Assembly (NCBI GenBank): GCA_011799875.1
Contig: CM022297.1
Location: forward strand, 368,667,551 to 368,731,550
Origin: Thinopyrum elongatum
Taxonomy: Eukaryota > Streptophyta > Magnoliopsida > Poales > Poaceae
Length of the DNA: 64,000 bases
Direction of reading: 5' to 3'
Shown here: positions 1 through 12,308 of the stretch, piece by piece
Position numbering within the stretch: the stretch's first letter is position 1
Layout: each line of letters opens with the position of its first letter
Notes under the pieces: generated by a model
The model's database searches: none
Told to the model about the DNA's origin: nothing
What the model saw: only the letters and a program-made list of their open reading frames with translations
Translations under genes and position numbers: made by a program

Positions 1-255
1 AATCACATCATTCTCTAATGATGTGATCTCGTCCATCAAATGACAACTCATGTCTATGGCTAGGAAACTTAACCATCTTTGATTAACGAGCTAGTCAAGT
101 AGAGGCATACTAGTGACACTCTTGTTTGTCTATGTATTCACACATGTACTAAGTTTCCGGTTAATACAATTCTAGCATGAATAATAAACATTTATCATGA
201 TATAAGGAAATATAAATAACAACTTTATTATTGCCTCTAGGGCATATTTCCTTCA
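1..255 (-). repeat. BARE/Angela-type 3' LTR (partial)
   Basis: Positions 1-255 repeat 6960-7214 almost base for base. On the minus strand the LTR begins at 255 with TGAAGG, directly after the polypurine tract, and runs out of the window. Confidence 0.93.
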
Positions 256-270
256 GTCTCCCACTTGCAC
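256..270 (-). other. Polypurine tract of the Copia element
   Basis: The minus strand reads AAGTGGGAGAC directly before the 3' LTR start at 255. This is the position and composition expected for the plus-strand primer of reverse transcription. Confidence 0.8.
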
Positions 271-288
271 TAGAGTCAATAATCTAGA

Positions 289-1659
289 TTACACAGTAAT
301 GATTCTAACACCCATGGAGTCTTGGTGCTGATCATGTTTTGCTCGTGAGAGAGGCTTAGTCAACGGGTCTGCAACATTCAGATCCGTATGTATCTTGCAA
401 ATTTCTATGTCTCCCTCCTTGACTTGATCGCGGATGGAATTGAAGCATCTCTTGATGTGTTTGGTTCTCTTGTGAAATATGGATTCCTTTGCCAAGGCAA
501 TTGCACCAGTATTGTCACAAAAGATTTTCATTGGACCCGATGCATTAGGTATGACACCTAGATCGGATATGAACTCCTTCATCTAGACTCCTTCATTTGC
601 TGCTTCCGAAGCAGCTATGTACTCCGCTTCACACGTAGATCCCGCCACGACGCTTTGCTTAGAACTGCACCAACTGACAGCTCCACCGTTCAATATAAAT
701 ACGTATCCGGTTTGTGACTTAGAGTCATCCGGATCAGTGTCAAAGCTTGCATCAACGTAACCATTTACGACGAGCTCTTTTTCACCTCCATAAACAAGAA
801 ACATATCCTTAGTCCTTTTCAGGTATTTCAGGATGTTCTTGACCGCTGTCCAGTGATCCACTCCTGGATTACTTTGGTACCTCCCTGCTAAACTAATAGC
901 AAGGCACACATCAGGTCTGGTACACAGCATTGCATACATGATAGAACCTATGGCTGAAGCATAGGGAATGACTTTCATTTTCTCTCTATCTTCTGCAGTG
1001 GTCGGGCATTGAGTCTGACTCAACTTCACACCTTGTAACACAGGCAAGAACCCTTTCTTTGCTTGATCCATTTTGAACTTCTTCAAAACTTTATCAAGGT
1101 ATGTGCTTTGTGAAAGTCCAATTAAGCGTCTTGATCTATCTCTATAGATCTTGATGCCCAATATGTAAGCAGCTTCACCGAGGTCTTTCATTGAAAAACT
1201 TTTGTTCAAGTATCCTTTTATGCTATCCAGAAATTCTATATCATTTCCAATCAACAATATGTCATCCAGATATAATATTAGAAATGCTACAGAGCTCCCA
1301 CTCACTTTCTTGTAAATACAGGCTTCTCCAAAAGTCTGTATAAAACCATATGCTTTGATCACACTATCAAAACGTTTATTCCAACTCCGAGATGCTTGCA
1401 CCAGTCCATAAATGGATCGCTGGAGCTTGCACACTTTGTTAGCATCTTTTGGATCGATAAAACCTTCTGGTTGCATCATATACAACTCTTCTTCCAGAAA
1501 TCCATTCAGGAATGCAGTTTTTACATCCATTTGCCAAATTTCATAATCATAAAACGCGGCAATTGCTAACATGATTTGGATGGACTTAAGCATCTCTACG
1601 AGTGAGAAGGTCTCATCGTAGTCAACTCCTTGAACTTGTCGAAAACATTTCGCAACAAG
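289..1659 (-). pseudogene. Copia reverse transcriptase-RNase H, degenerate
   Basis: This is the C-terminal half of the Copia polyprotein. It should copy element RNA into DNA and remove the RNA strand inside virus-like particles. The RT catalytic motif YLDD is visible within LYLDDILLIGND near 1250, in the normal Copia context. The RNase H part ends with a recognisable GAIALAKES stretch near 490. The reading frame is that of the upstream gag-integrase part. It is interrupted by an in-frame stop at 1662-1660 (TGA, probably from an Arg CGA) and by a TAG at 585-583 inside RNase H; I see no frameshift. The true stop lies at 291-289, about 20 bases before the polypurine tract. With the RNase H cut the copy cannot be autonomous. 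Confidence 0.9.
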
Positions 1660-4272
1660 TCAAGCTTTATAGACAGTAACATTACCGTCAGCGTCAGTCT
1701 TCTTCTTGAAGATCCATTTATTCTCTATGGCTTGCCGATCATCGGGCAAGTCAACCAAAGTCCACACTTTGTTCTCATACATGGATCCCATCTCAGATTT
1801 CATGGCCTCAAGCCATTTCGCGGAATCTGGGCTCATCATCGCTTCCTCATAGTTCGTAGGTTCGTCATGGTCAAGTAACATGACCTCCAGAACAGGATTA
1901 CCGTACCACTCTGGTGCGGATCTTACTCTGGTTGACCTACGAGGTTCGGTAGTAACTTGATCTGAAGTTTCATGATCATTATCATTAGCTTCCTCACTAA
2001 TTGGTGTAGGAATCACTGGAACTGATTTCTGTGATGAACTACTTTCCAATAAGGGAGTAGGTACAATTACCTCATCAAGTTCTACTTTCCTCCCACTCAC
2101 TTCTTTTGAGAGAAACTCCTTCTCTAGAAAGGATCCATTCTTAGCAACGAATATCTTGCCTTCGGATCTGTGATAGAAGGTGTACCCAACAGTCTCCTTT
2201 GGGTATCCTATGAAGACACATTTCTCCAATTTGGGTTCAAGCTTATCAGGTTGAAGCTTTTTCACATAAGCATCATAGCCCCAAACTTTAAGAAATGACA
2301 ACTTGGGTTTCTTGCCAAACCACAGTTCATAAGGTGTCATCTCAATGGATTTAGATGGTGCCCTATTTAACGTGAATGCAGCCGTCTCTAAAGCATAACC
2401 CCAAAACGATAGCGGTAAATCAGTAAGAGACATCATAGATCGCACCATATCTAATAAAGTGCGGTTACGACATTCAGACACACCATTACGCTGTGGTGTT
2501 CCGGGTGGCGTGAGTTGCGGAACTATTCCGCATTGTTTCAAATGAAGACCAAACTCGTAACTCAAATATTCTCCTCCACGATCAGATCGCAGAAACTTTA
2601 TTTTCCTGTTACGATGATTTTCCACTTCACTCTTAAATTCTTTGAACTTTTCAAATGTTTCAAACTTATGTTTCATCAAGTAGATATACCCATATCTGCT
2701 CAAATCATCTGTGAAGGTCAGAAAATAATGATACCCGCCGCGAGCCTCAATATTCATCGGACCGCATACATCAGTATGTATTATTTCCAATAAATCTGTT
2801 GCTCGCTCCATTGTTCCGGAGAACGGAGTTTTAGTCATCTTGCCCATGAGGCATGGTTCGCAAGTACCAAGTGATTCATAATCAAGTGATTCCAAAAGTC
2901 CATCAGTATGGAGTTTCTTCATGCGCTTTACACCAATATGACCCAAACGGCAATGCCACAAATAAGTTGCACTATCATTATCAACTCTGCATCTTTTGGC
3001 TTCAATATTATGAATATGTGTATCACTACTATCGAGATTCAACAAAAATAGACCACTCTTTAAGGGTGCATGATCATAAAAGATATTACTCATATAAATA
3101 GAACAACCATTATTCTCAGATTTAAATGAATAACCATCTCGCATCAAACAAGATCCAGATATAATGTTCATGCTTAACGCTGGCACCAAATAACAATTAT
3201 TCAGGTCTAAAACTAATCCCGAAGGTAGGTGTAGAGGTAGCGTGCCGACGGCGATCGCATCGACTTTGGAACCATTTCCCACGCGCATCGTCACCTCGTC
3301 CTTAGCCAATCTTCGCTTAATCCATAGTCCCTGTTTCGAGTTGCAAATATTAGCAACAGAACCAGTATCAAATACCCAGGTACTACTGTGAGCATTAGTA
3401 AGGTACACATCAATAACATGTATATCACATATACCTTTGTTCACCTTGCCATCCTTCTTATCCGCCAAATACTTGGGGCAATTCCGCTTCCAGTGACCAG
3501 TCCCTTTGCAGTAGAAGCACTCAGTCTCAGGCTTAGGTCCAGACTTGGGCTTCTTCACTTGAGCAGCAACTTGCTTGCCATTCTTCTTGAAATTCCCCTT
3601 CTTCCCTTTACCCTTTTTCTTGAAACTGGTGGTCTTGTTGACCATCAACACTTGATGCTCCTTCTTGATTTCTACCTCCATAGCCTTTAGCATTGCGAAG
3701 AGCTCGGGAATTGTCTTATCCATCCCTTGCATATTATAGTTCATCACGAAGCTTTTGTAGCTAGGTGGCAGTGATTAAAGAACTCTGTCAATGACACTAT
3801 CAACCGGAAGATTAACTCCCAGCTGAGTCAAGTGATTATGATACCCAGACATTTTGAGTATATGTTCACTGACAGAACTATTCTCCTCCATTTTGCAGCT
3901 GTAGAACTTATTGGAGACTTCATATCTCTCAATCCGGGCATTTGCTTGAAATATTAACTTCAACTCCTGTAACATCTCATATGCTCCATGACGTTCAAAA
4001 CATCGTTGAAGTCCCGGTTCTAAGCCGTAAAGCATGGCACACTAAACTATCGAGTAGTCATCAGCTTTGCTCTGCCAAGCGTTCACAACGTCCGGCGTTG
4101 CTCCTGCAGCGGGTCTTGCACCTAGCGGTGCTTCCAGGACGTAATTCTTTTGTGCAGCAATGAGGATAATCCTCAAGTTACGGACCCAGTCCATGTAGTT
4201 GCTACCATCATCTTTCAACTTAGCTTTCTCTAGGAACGCATTAAAATTCAAAGGAACAGTAGCACGGGCCAT
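1660..4272 (-). pseudogene. Copia gag-protease-integrase, degenerate
   Basis: This is the N-terminal part of the same polyprotein. The likely start is the ATG at 4272, followed by MARATVPLNFNAFLEKAKL, a typical BARE/Angela Gag start. In order I see the Gag domain, a CCHC knuckle (CFYCKGTGHWKRNCP) near 3500, an aspartic protease motif (VFDTGS) near 3370, an integrase HHCC zinc region (HCRLGH ... CEPC), the catalytic Asp residues in IHTDVCGP and SDRGGEY, the Glu in NGVSE, and the start of RT (IENKWIFKKK). In-frame stops lie at 4041-4039 and 3777-3775, so Gag is broken twice. All segments share one frame, so the damage is nonsense only. The family normally makes one Gag-Pol protein. Confidence 0.9.
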
Positions 4273-5485
4273 TGATCTACAATAACATAGACATGCAAAA
4301 TACTATCAGGTACTAAGTTCATGATAAATTAAAGTTCAATTAATCATATTACTTAAGAACTCCCACTTAGATAGACATCCCTCTAATCATCTAAGTGATC
4401 ACGTGATCCAAATCAACTAAACCATGTCCGATCATCACGTGAGATGGAGTAGTTTTCAATGGTGAACATCACTATGTTGATCATATCTACTATATGATTC
4501 ACGCTCGACCTTTCGGTCTCAGTGTTCCGAGGCCATATCTGCATATGCTAGGCTCGTCAAGTTTAACCCGAGTATTCTGCGTGTGCAAAACTGGCTTGCA
4601 CCCGTTGTATGTGAACATAGAGCTTATCACACCCGATCATCACGTGGTGTCTCGGCACGACGAACTTTCGCAACGGTGCATACTCAGGGAGAACACTTGT
4701 ACCTTGAAATTTAGTGAGAGATCATCTTATAATGCTATCGTAGAACTAAGCAAAATAAGATGCATAAAGGATAAACACACATGCAATCAATATAAGTGAT
4801 ATGATATGGCCATCATCATCTTGTGCCTTTGATCTCCATCTCCAAAGCACCGTCATGATCACCATCGTCACCGGCGCGACACGTTGATCTCCATCGTAGC
4901 ATCGTTGTCATCTCGCCAACTATTGCTTCTACGACTATCGCTACCGCTTAGTGATAAAGTAAAAACAATTACATGGCGATTGCATTGCATACAATAAAGC
5001 GACAACCATATGGCTCCTGCCAGTTGCCGATAACTCTGTTACAAAACATGATCATCTCATACAATAATATAGCATCATGTCTTGACCATATCATATCACA
5101 GCATGCCCTACAAAAACAAGTTAGACATCCTCTACTTTGTGGTTGCAAGTTTTACGTGGCTGCTACGGGCTGAGCAAGAACCGTTCTTACCTACGCATCA
5201 AAACCACAACGATTTTTCGTCAAGTGTGCTGTTTTAACCTTCAACAAGGACCGAACGTAGTCACACTTGATTCAACTAAAGTTGGAGAAACTGACACCCA
5301 CTAGCCACCTGTGTGCGAAGCACGTCGGTAGAACCAGTCTCGCGTAAGCGTAAGCGTAATGTCGGTCTGAGCCGCTTCATCCAACATTACTGCCAAATCA
5401 AAGTATGACATGCTGGTAAGCAGTATGACTATTATCGCCCACAACTCTTTGTGTTCTACTCGTGTATATAACATCTACGCATAGA
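4273..5485 (-). other. Untranslated leader of the Copia element
   Basis: About 1.2 kb lies between the PBS and the gag start. I find no protein-like reading frame here. A long leader is normal for BARE/Angela elements, where it carries dimerisation and packaging signals; none of these can be pinned down by eye. Confidence 0.7.
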
Positions 5486-5501
5486 CCTGGCTCTGATACC
5501 A
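5486..5501 (-). other. Primer binding site (initiator Met-tRNA type)
   Basis: The minus strand reads TGGTATCAGAGCCAGG one base after the 5' LTR end at 5503. This is the standard PBS of plant Copia elements, complementary to the 3' end of initiator tRNA-Met. Confidence 0.9.
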
Positions 5502-5502
5502 C

Positions 5503-7214
5503 TGTTGGGGAACGCAGTAATTTCAAAAAAATTCCTACGAACACGCAAGATCTATCTAGGTGATGCATAGCAACGAGCGGGAGAGTGTGTCCACGTACCC
5601 TCGTAGACCGAAAGCGGAAGCGTTTAGTAACGCGGTTGATGTAGTCGAACGTCTTCGCGATCCAACCGATCAAGTACCGAACGCACGGCACCTCTGCGAT
5701 CTGCACACGTTCAGCTCGGTGACGTCCCTCAAACTCTTGATCCAGCTGAGGCCGAGGGAGAGTTCCGTCAGCACAATGGCGTGGTGACGGTGTCGGTGAA
5801 GTTACCGACGTAGGGCTTCGCCTAAGCACTACAACAATATGACCGAGATGGAAATCTGTGGAGGGGGGCACCGCACACGGCTAAACAATCAACTTGTGTG
5901 TCTATGGGGTGCCCCCCTCCCCCGTATATAAAGGAGGAGAGGAGGGGGCCGGCCGGCCTCAAGGGGCGCGCCCAAGGGGGGGAATCCTACTCCTACTAGG
6001 AGTAGGTTCCCCCCTTTCCTAGTCCAACAAGGAGGGGAAGGAAGGAGGAAGGGGAGAGAAGGAAGGAGGGGGGCGCCGCCCCCACCCCTTGTCCAATTCG
6101 GACTGGGGGGTGCACGCCACCTCCTGGCCAGCCCTCTCTCCTCTAAGGCCCATGGTGGCCCATTAACTTCCCGGGGGGGTTCCGGTAACCCTCCGGCACT
6201 CCGAAACTCTCCGAAACACTTCCGGTGTTCGAACAACATGGTCCAATATATCAATCTTTATGTCTCGACCATTTCGAGACTCCTCGTCATGTCCGTGATC
6301 ACATCCGGAACTCCGAACAACCTTCGGTACATCAAAACACATAAACTCATAATACCGATCATCATCGAACGTTAAGCGTGCGGACCCTACGGGTTCGAGA
6401 ACTATGTAGACATGACCGAGACTCATCTCCGGTCAATAACCAATAGCGGAACCTGGATGCTCATATTGGCTCCCACATATTCTACGAAGATCTTTATCGG
6501 TCAAACCGCATAACAACATACGTTGTTCCCTTTGTCATCGGTATGTTACTTGCCCGAGATTCGATCGTCGGTATCTCAATACCTAGTTCAATCTCGTTAC
6601 CGGCAAGTCTCTTTACTCGTTCCGTAGTGCATCATCCCGTAACTAACTCATTAGTCACATTGCTTGCAAGGCTTCATATGATGTGCATTACCGAGAGGGC
6701 CCAGAGATACCTCTCCGATACTCGGAGTGACAAATCCTAATCTCGATCTATGCCAACTCAACAAACACCTTCGGAGACACCTGTAGAGCATCTTTATAAT
6801 CACCCAGTTACGTTGTGACGTTTGATAGCACACAAAGTGTTCCTTCGGTATTCGGGAGTTGCATAATCTCATAGTCATAGGAACATTTATAAGTCATGAA
6901 GAAAGCAATAGCAACAAACTAAAACGATCATCATGCTAAGCTAACGGATGGGTCATGTCAATCACATCATTCTCTAATGATGTGATCTCGTCCATCAAAT
7001 GACAACTCATGTCTATGGCTAGGAAACTTAACCATCTTTGATTAACGAGCTAGTCAAGTAGAGGCATACTAGTGACACTCTTGTTTGTCTATGTATTCAC
7101 ACATGTACTAAGTTTCCGGTTAATACAATTCTAGCATGAATAATAAACATTTATCATGATATAAGGAAATATAAATAACAACTTTATTATTGCCTCTAGG
7201 GCATATTTCCTTCA
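5503..7214 (-). repeat. BARE/Angela-type 5' LTR
   Basis: This 1,712-base LTR begins at 7214 with TGAAGG and ends at 5503 with CCCCAACA on the minus strand. It holds the promoter and polyadenylation signals of the element. A TATA-like stretch (minus strand TTTATATAC) lies at about 5924-5934. Short open frames inside it are fortuitous. Confidence 0.93.
5924..5934 (-). promoter_or_regulatory. TATA-like box of the Copia LTR
   Basis: The minus strand reads CCTTTATATAC in the downstream third of the LTR, a plausible position for the core promoter. Assigned by motif and position only. Confidence 0.45.
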
Positions 7215-7476
7215 ACTCCCGCCTCTTCAACCTGCGCCTTGTTACCCTGAAATTTTAAGATATCTCTTTGTCTCGTTGTGCTCTGAAAACTCCCTTCATC
7301 TCAACCCACGCCTTGCTATCCCAAAATTACAACGCGCGCGAAAACTCCCACCTCCTGTGAAATTACGACACACGAAATGCCCATGATACCCCTGAACTGA
7401 AAGAACCGCCTAGCTCAAATCGGTGGGGGTACTTTCGTAACTTACCCCACATTTCGGACAAGCGCGTCCCTAAGCC
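7215..7476. other. AT/GC-mixed flank with no gene visible
   Basis: This stretch follows the Copia insertion point. It has several repeats of an AAAACTCCC(A/T)CCTC-like phrase but no convincing reading frame. It may be promoter or 5' region of the gene in CACTA1. Confidence 0.3.
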
Positions 7477-7818
7477 ATGGTTCCCCCCTCCCATCCTCTC
7501 CGCCCCCATTCGTACACCGAGGCCGCGAAAACTCGCGAGGCCCCACACCCTCCTCCGTCCGCCCACCCAGCCGGAGCCTCTTCCCCGACGACGTCGTCCA
7601 CAGCAACACCTCGACGTCCCTCATCCACCGCACCGGATGAGGATCCATCGTCGATCTCGTCGTCCCGCCGGTTCAGCCACCCCATCCTCCACCTCCAAGG
7701 AGCTGCCCCGACGTTCCCCTCATCTTTCGTGCCACCTCCATTCCCACACCACCGTCTTCACCTGCACCACCAGAAGAGCAGCATCATCACCGATTCCTTG
7801 GATCAAGCTGAGGCCTAA
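7477..7818 (+). other. Pro/Ser/Thr-rich 113-codon open frame, possible 5' exon
   Basis: An open frame begins with an ATG in good context and encodes a Pro/Ser/Thr/His-rich, low-complexity peptide without a known domain. It ends at SLDQAEA and a stop. GC content is much higher than in the sequence to its right. It resembles the 5' exon or leader segments found in CACTA-borne genes, but a chance frame in GC-rich DNA is just as possible. Confidence 0.25.
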
Positions 7819-7989
7819 TCGGTGCCACCAAAGTGGTTCTACACTAATCACTGCATTTTCTTCTTGATTCGATCTCACGGTGCTGCCGGCACTCGGTCCT
7901 GAGCCGACATGGCATGGCTCCATCACCGGCGGCGTCGCCGGCCACTTCCTCCATGGTGTTGCTCCCTCGGCGGCGACGTCCACATCAGT

Positions 7990-8270
7990 AGGAGCTGTTG
8001 CTGCTTTGGCTCTCGCTTCCGCTGCTGCTCTGCTATTGCTCTTGGTCCCCTGCCTGGTCTGCTCTTGCTCTTGCTCACGCTGTTGCTCTCGCTCTTGCTC
8101 TTGCTTGCGCTGCTGCTCTACTCTTGCTCGCGCTACTGCTGCACAAGCAGCAGATCCTGCTCTCGCTCGAGCCCCTGCAGCTGCTACCCGAGATGTTGCT
8201 ACACGACTAGCTGCCCCGGCTCTCGCATGCGTTGCTGCTCCGGGCGCTGCTGCTGCTACTACTTTTCTGC
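7990..8270. repeat. CTTGCT/GCTGCT low-complexity tract
   Basis: About 280 bases are dominated by imperfect GCTCTTGCTCTTGC and GCTGCTGCT runs. Open frames here are Leu/Cys/Ala-rich artefacts of the repeat. Just downstream (8280-8350) lies a short tandem repeat of a TTTCGACAGTAAAATTCAG phrase, about four copies. Confidence 0.6.
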
Positions 8271-8464
8271 TAGTGCGTTCATTTTCGACAGTAAAATTCA
8301 GTTTCGACAGTAAAATTCAGTTTCGACGGTTCAATTCAGTTTCGACAGTTAAGTTCAGAGATGAGCGGCTGATGTATTTTACATCTAGCACTTTGTGGTT
8401 ATGTATTTTACATCATCTATTGGAGATGCTATTAGAATTCCACTCAGGTTAACGTTGTCTCTCT

Positions 8465-8690
8465 TGTCCTGCTTCAGCCTCGCCATCGTACAACGCACCA
8501 GAGCTGCTCCAACGAGGAAAACCCTCCATCACAGCAGAGCAGTACCCCCGGCTCCATCTCCAGACACGTAAGATCTTCTTCCCCTCCTCCAACAGCCAAA
8601 TCAGTCAGAGCATCCTCACCGACCAACCCAATCATGCTAAGATCGACATGGCTTCGCCAAAGAGGTTGTACACTAGTTGCATCGCTTTTT
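8465..8690 (+). other. Copy 1 of a duplicated 5'-exon-like block
   Basis: The phrases AGCTGCTCCAACGA, ACCACAGCAG/ATCACAGCAG, CAGATCTTCTTCCCC-like text and a small ATG frame with AAGAGG recur in the same order at 9490-9690. The block therefore looks like a duplicated transcribed leader plus first codons. Neither copy encodes a recognisable domain. Confidence 0.4.
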
Positions 8691-9470
8691 TACTCTACAT
8701 GTTATATATATTGTCCACTGAGCACACGTAGTAACATGAAATACGATTAGTTTCTCCTACTATATGACAAGCAGTGAGGTACCATGCAACTTAGCTATCC
8801 GTGATGGACTCTCTTGAATGCCATCATTATTTATTTCTGCGCGTTTGAGTTGTGCATTTGCAGATGGGCCTGGGAGTTGACCTAGTAGGGCAGTGGCCTG
8901 GGTCCAAAGTAGTAGAAGTAGTACAAAAACATTTTTTTAGTGTAGGCTTTTCCCTATTCAAGCCTGCCTACTAGAATCGCCTGTGCTTGAAAGGAAAAGT
9001 GAAGGAAAAACATAGGAATTGGAAAGTTTCCTATGGTACTACTATTCATGCATTCGGTACAAAGGAATGGAGGAAAGGAAAACTGTAGGATTTGTTCCTT
9101 TAGTGTCTCCTTGAAATAAAAACCGTAGGAATTTTAATATCCACTTGTCCTCCTTTTCAAATTCCTATTCATGAAGCGCAAGACTAAGAGATAGTAGCAT
9201 AATAGCATTATAACCGTACATTTTCTTGTGGTTTGACTTAATCTCACCATGCTTCTTTGCATCCTGTGATCTTCCAATTCTTGTGAACCAAACACCCAGA
9301 TTAGCAGAAATCCTGTGTTTTTAAATTCTCTGTTTTGCACGTGCATTCCCATCCTATTCCTGTGTATTTCCTATCCCTGCATTGTTAGAATCCTCCAATT
9401 CAAACAAGCCCTTACAGAATTAGTTCTGTTACAGATATGTGTCAAAGAAAACCTTGTGTGGTTTGTCCCG
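8691..9470. other. AT-rich spacer between duplicated blocks
   Basis: About 780 AT-rich bases look like intron or spacer. I see no supported gene or known element end in it. Confidence 0.35.
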
Positions 9471-9690
9471 CTCCTGCTGCGCTGTAGTCCACCCCAGCTT
9501 AGCTGCTCCAACGACGGACGGGTTCACCACAGCAGGGATCCGCCCTCCAGACTGTCTTTCGCCCCCTCAGATCTTCTTCCCCGCCGCCGGCAGCCACGAC
9601 AACTGCATTACCATCATCAACTGAGCAGATGACCTTTAGGATTACACGGGTCCGCAAGAGAGGTCGCACTCTTTCATGTCTACTTTCGTT
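9471..9690 (+). other. Copy 2 of the duplicated 5'-exon-like block
   Basis: This is the diverged second copy of the 8465-8690 block. It ends in a short frame (ATGACCTTTAGGATTACACG) followed by a possible donor at CATG/TCTACT. No known domain is visible. Confidence 0.4.
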
Positions 9691-10067
9691 ATGCATCTCT
9701 TAATATGATGACATGCTACTTTATTGTCCTGTTCACCGATTAGACTCCGAGTCAGGTCCAAACTAATGCTCAAACTTGATTTTTTAAATGGTTGTGGGGT
9801 ACATATTGGGGCAGCAATCAATACTATCTGTCTACTATCTGGTTATTCTCGGGTGTCTACTATGAGTTTCATGTTGGGTGGAAACAAACATTAAAGGAGC
9901 CATTATCTGTATTTTTTAACTGAAGCTATTATCTGCCTGCTATCATTGGTTTTGGGTCTATCCATAGTTTGCTACCATCACTCTGGATTTGTGCATGCAC
10001 TCCTTACATAATCTCACTATGTTTTATTCCTATGCATTTCAGTTATTGTACACAATGGTACTGAACA

Positions 10068-11204
10068 TGTAGAGCAAAAGAGACAAGCCTTGCGTGGCAA
10101 TAAAATTTCATGTAGACGTCACTCCATGGTAGGCGCAAAAGCAACCCCCCCCCATTCCAGATTATAATCAAGACGAAGATAACTATTCAGAGGGGGATTC
10201 AGAGGGAGCAGACCACTCCTATTTACCCCCTGAGGTCTTTTGCTCTAACTTGGCATGCTGATGTTGGTCATATCATGCATATGGTGCCTTGCATTGCTTA
10301 CTTTATACATAAAATATGTCATCTGCTTAGTTTAGACATACATTGTGTGAATGCCATCTGTTTAGTTTCTATATCATATATGTGAATCATGCAATGCCAT
10401 CTTGTTTAGCCAGGCATCATATATGTGAATTTTGCAATGCCATCCTGGTTAGCCAGTCATCTTATATGTGAATTATATCATGCCATCCTTTTTTTATTAC
10501 GTATTAAATTTGTCAACAATTTTAGTACATTCAATTACTCTTCCTGTGCATCAGTCATTCGACTAGGTCATGGAAAAATCTGGAGTGAAAACAAGGTCTT
10601 CAGAGTAGACAATGCTATCTGACGAAGCGCATGTCTTGCTGGTTGCGGATAGCTCCTTAGAGGAGGATTCAGAGACAGATGACCAGTCGTATTCCCCCCC
10701 CCCCCCGAGGTGCATACTCTAACTTGGCAGGGTTATATTTCTCATATCGTGCATATGGTGTGTTGCATTGGCATGTCATTTGCTTAGTTTAGACATGCTT
10801 TATGTGAATGCCACCTGTTTAGTGTCTAATTACCATATATGTGAATTTTGCAATGCCATCTTGTTGCAAGACATTATATATGTGAATTATGCAATGCTAT
10901 CTTGTTGCAAGGCATTATGCATGTGAATTATGCAATGCCATGCTGTTTAGCCAAGCGGCATATATGTGAATTATATAATGCCATCCTTTTTTTGTATTAC
11001 TCATTCCATTTGTCGACAATGTTTGTATATTCAACTGCTCTTCCTGTGCATCAGTCATTTGAATTGGTGATGGAGAAATCTGGAGTGAAAACAAGGTCTT
11101 TAGAGCAAACAATGCTACCTGCTGAAGCAGATATCTTGCTGGTTACAGATAGCTCCTCAGAGGAGGATTCAGAGGCAGATGACCAGTCCTATTTCCCCCC
11201 TGAG
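10068..11204 (+). pseudogene. Three tandem copies of an acidic exon in the CACTA1 gene
   Basis: Copies lie at about 10068-10231, 10553-10709 and 11062-11204. Copies 2 and 3 start after a TGCATCAG acceptor. All three end with CCCC(T)GAG followed by a GT donor and the same downstream intron start (ctCTAACTTGGCA). The encoded phrase has the form GVKTRS, then an acidic EEDSE.DDQSY stretch, then PPE. Copy 2 has an in-frame TAG after GVKTRSSE, and copies 1 and 2 have C-homopolymer expansions (10146-10153 and 10696-10709) that break the frame. Copy 3 is open. A fourth, altered copy continues as the 11867-12226 exon. The function is unknown. Confidence 0.55.
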
Positions 11205-11790
11205 GTGTATGCTCAAACTTGGCAGGGTTATATTACTCATATCATGCATATGTTGTCTTGCAATGCTTAGTTTTTACATCATATACACAATATTGAATGC
11301 CATCTCCTTAGTTGACACATCATATATGTGATTGCCCTCTGCTCACTTGCTTAGTATATAAATCGTATATTTGAATTATATCATGCCATGATGTTTACAT
11401 AGACAACATGTATCTGAATTATGGCATGCCAACCCATTTTCTAAAGACATAATATAGTTATATCATCTCATCCTGTTTACATAGTCATCATATTTTGAAT
11501 TATGTCATTCTATCCGTGAATTATATCATGCCATCATGTTTCCATCGACGGCATGTTTGTGAATTATGGCATGCCAACCACTTTAATAGACACATCATGT
11601 AGTTATATCATGTCATCCTGTTTACATAGTCATCATATTTTGAAGTATGTCATTCTATCCTGTTTAGTTAGCCATCATATATGTGAAATTGTGTCATGCT
11701 ATCCTGTTTAATTAGCCATCATATATGTGAAATTATGTCATGCTATCCTGTTTGGTTAGACAACATAAATGTGAATTATTTCATGCCCTG
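10370..11790. repeat. Intronic minisatellite of about 40-50-base units
   Basis: The phrase CATATATGTGAATTATGCAATGCCATC.TGTTTAGCCA recurs many times (10370-10500, 10740-10990 and 11230-11790), interleaved with the duplicated exons. Units differ in length and are often separated by TAGACATCAT. The array apparently expanded together with the exons. Confidence 0.75.
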
Positions 11791-11866
11791 TTTTCTTCCC
11801 TACTATCCATTGCACTTGTCTATCTTACAATGTTTGTACATTCAATTACTTTTCCTTTTTATCAGC

Positions 11867-12226
11867 CATTTGAATTGGAGGGGGTGATGGCAGTATCTAT
11901 GGGAGTAAAAACACGATCTTCAGAAAAGATCGTGCTACCCATCGATGCAGATAGAACCACGGTTGTACTTGCCCAAAAACCAACCCCACCACACATAACC
12001 CAGACTCACGCAGATTGTACCCCTACCCAGTTGGACAGAGAACCAGCTACACCCCTTCTAACCCCAACCCCAGCAGATAGTAACCCAATTCCAGTTGACA
12101 CAGCACCGTCTCCACCACAGAGCACCCAAACACGAGCAGTTAGTAAGGCAACTGCAGTGCCCAAAGCACGAGGACCACCAATCCGAACCCCAAGTCAATG
12201 CTTAAAGTAGAAGAAGAATTGTTCTC
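11867..12226 (+). pseudogene. Thr/Pro-rich exon of the CACTA1 gene
   Basis: After a TTTTTATCAG acceptor this exon starts like the acidic exons (ELEGVM..SMGVKTRSSEK). It then diverges into a Thr/Pro-rich tail with repeated TPTPAD/TQTRAD-like phrases. A TAG stop at 12208-12210 lies shortly before a CAG/GTCAGG donor, so the frame is probably broken or ends there. I recognise no domain. Confidence 0.45.
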
Positions 12227-12308
12227 AGGTCAGGTTCCGTAGCTATGGTTCATACTCCTTTGCTCTTGCATCACTGTATTTACTCATACCAACTAATTTC
12301 AAATTTGA

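Larger units (their letters stand above)
1..7214 (-). mobile_element. BARE/Angela/WIS-type Ty1-copia retrotransposon, 3' LTR cut by the window edge
   Basis: On the minus strand the order is 5' LTR (5503-7214), PBS (5486-5501), leader, gag-protease-integrase-RT-RNase H remnant (4272-289), polypurine tract and 3' LTR (255 to 1 and beyond). Integrase before RT is the Copia order. The minus-strand LTR start (TGAAGGAAATATGCCCTAGA), the end CCCCAACA and the initiator-methionine-tRNA-type PBS match the BARE-1/Angela/WIS group of Triticeae as I know it. The first 255 bases are a direct repeat of 6960-7214. Four in-frame stops disable the polyprotein. The element sits in CACTA1, whose sequence resumes at 7215. 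The target duplication cannot be checked because the left end is outside the window. Confidence 0.93.

Noticed and set aside
5398..7000. Several open frames inside the Copia LTR (for example 5398-5871, 5889-6254)
   Set aside because: They lie within the LTR, have no family resemblance and are shadows of noncoding sequence.
7880..8452. A 190-codon Leu/Cys/Ala-rich frame
   Set aside because: It is produced by the CTTGCT/GCTGCT tract; overlapping frames look equally plausible.
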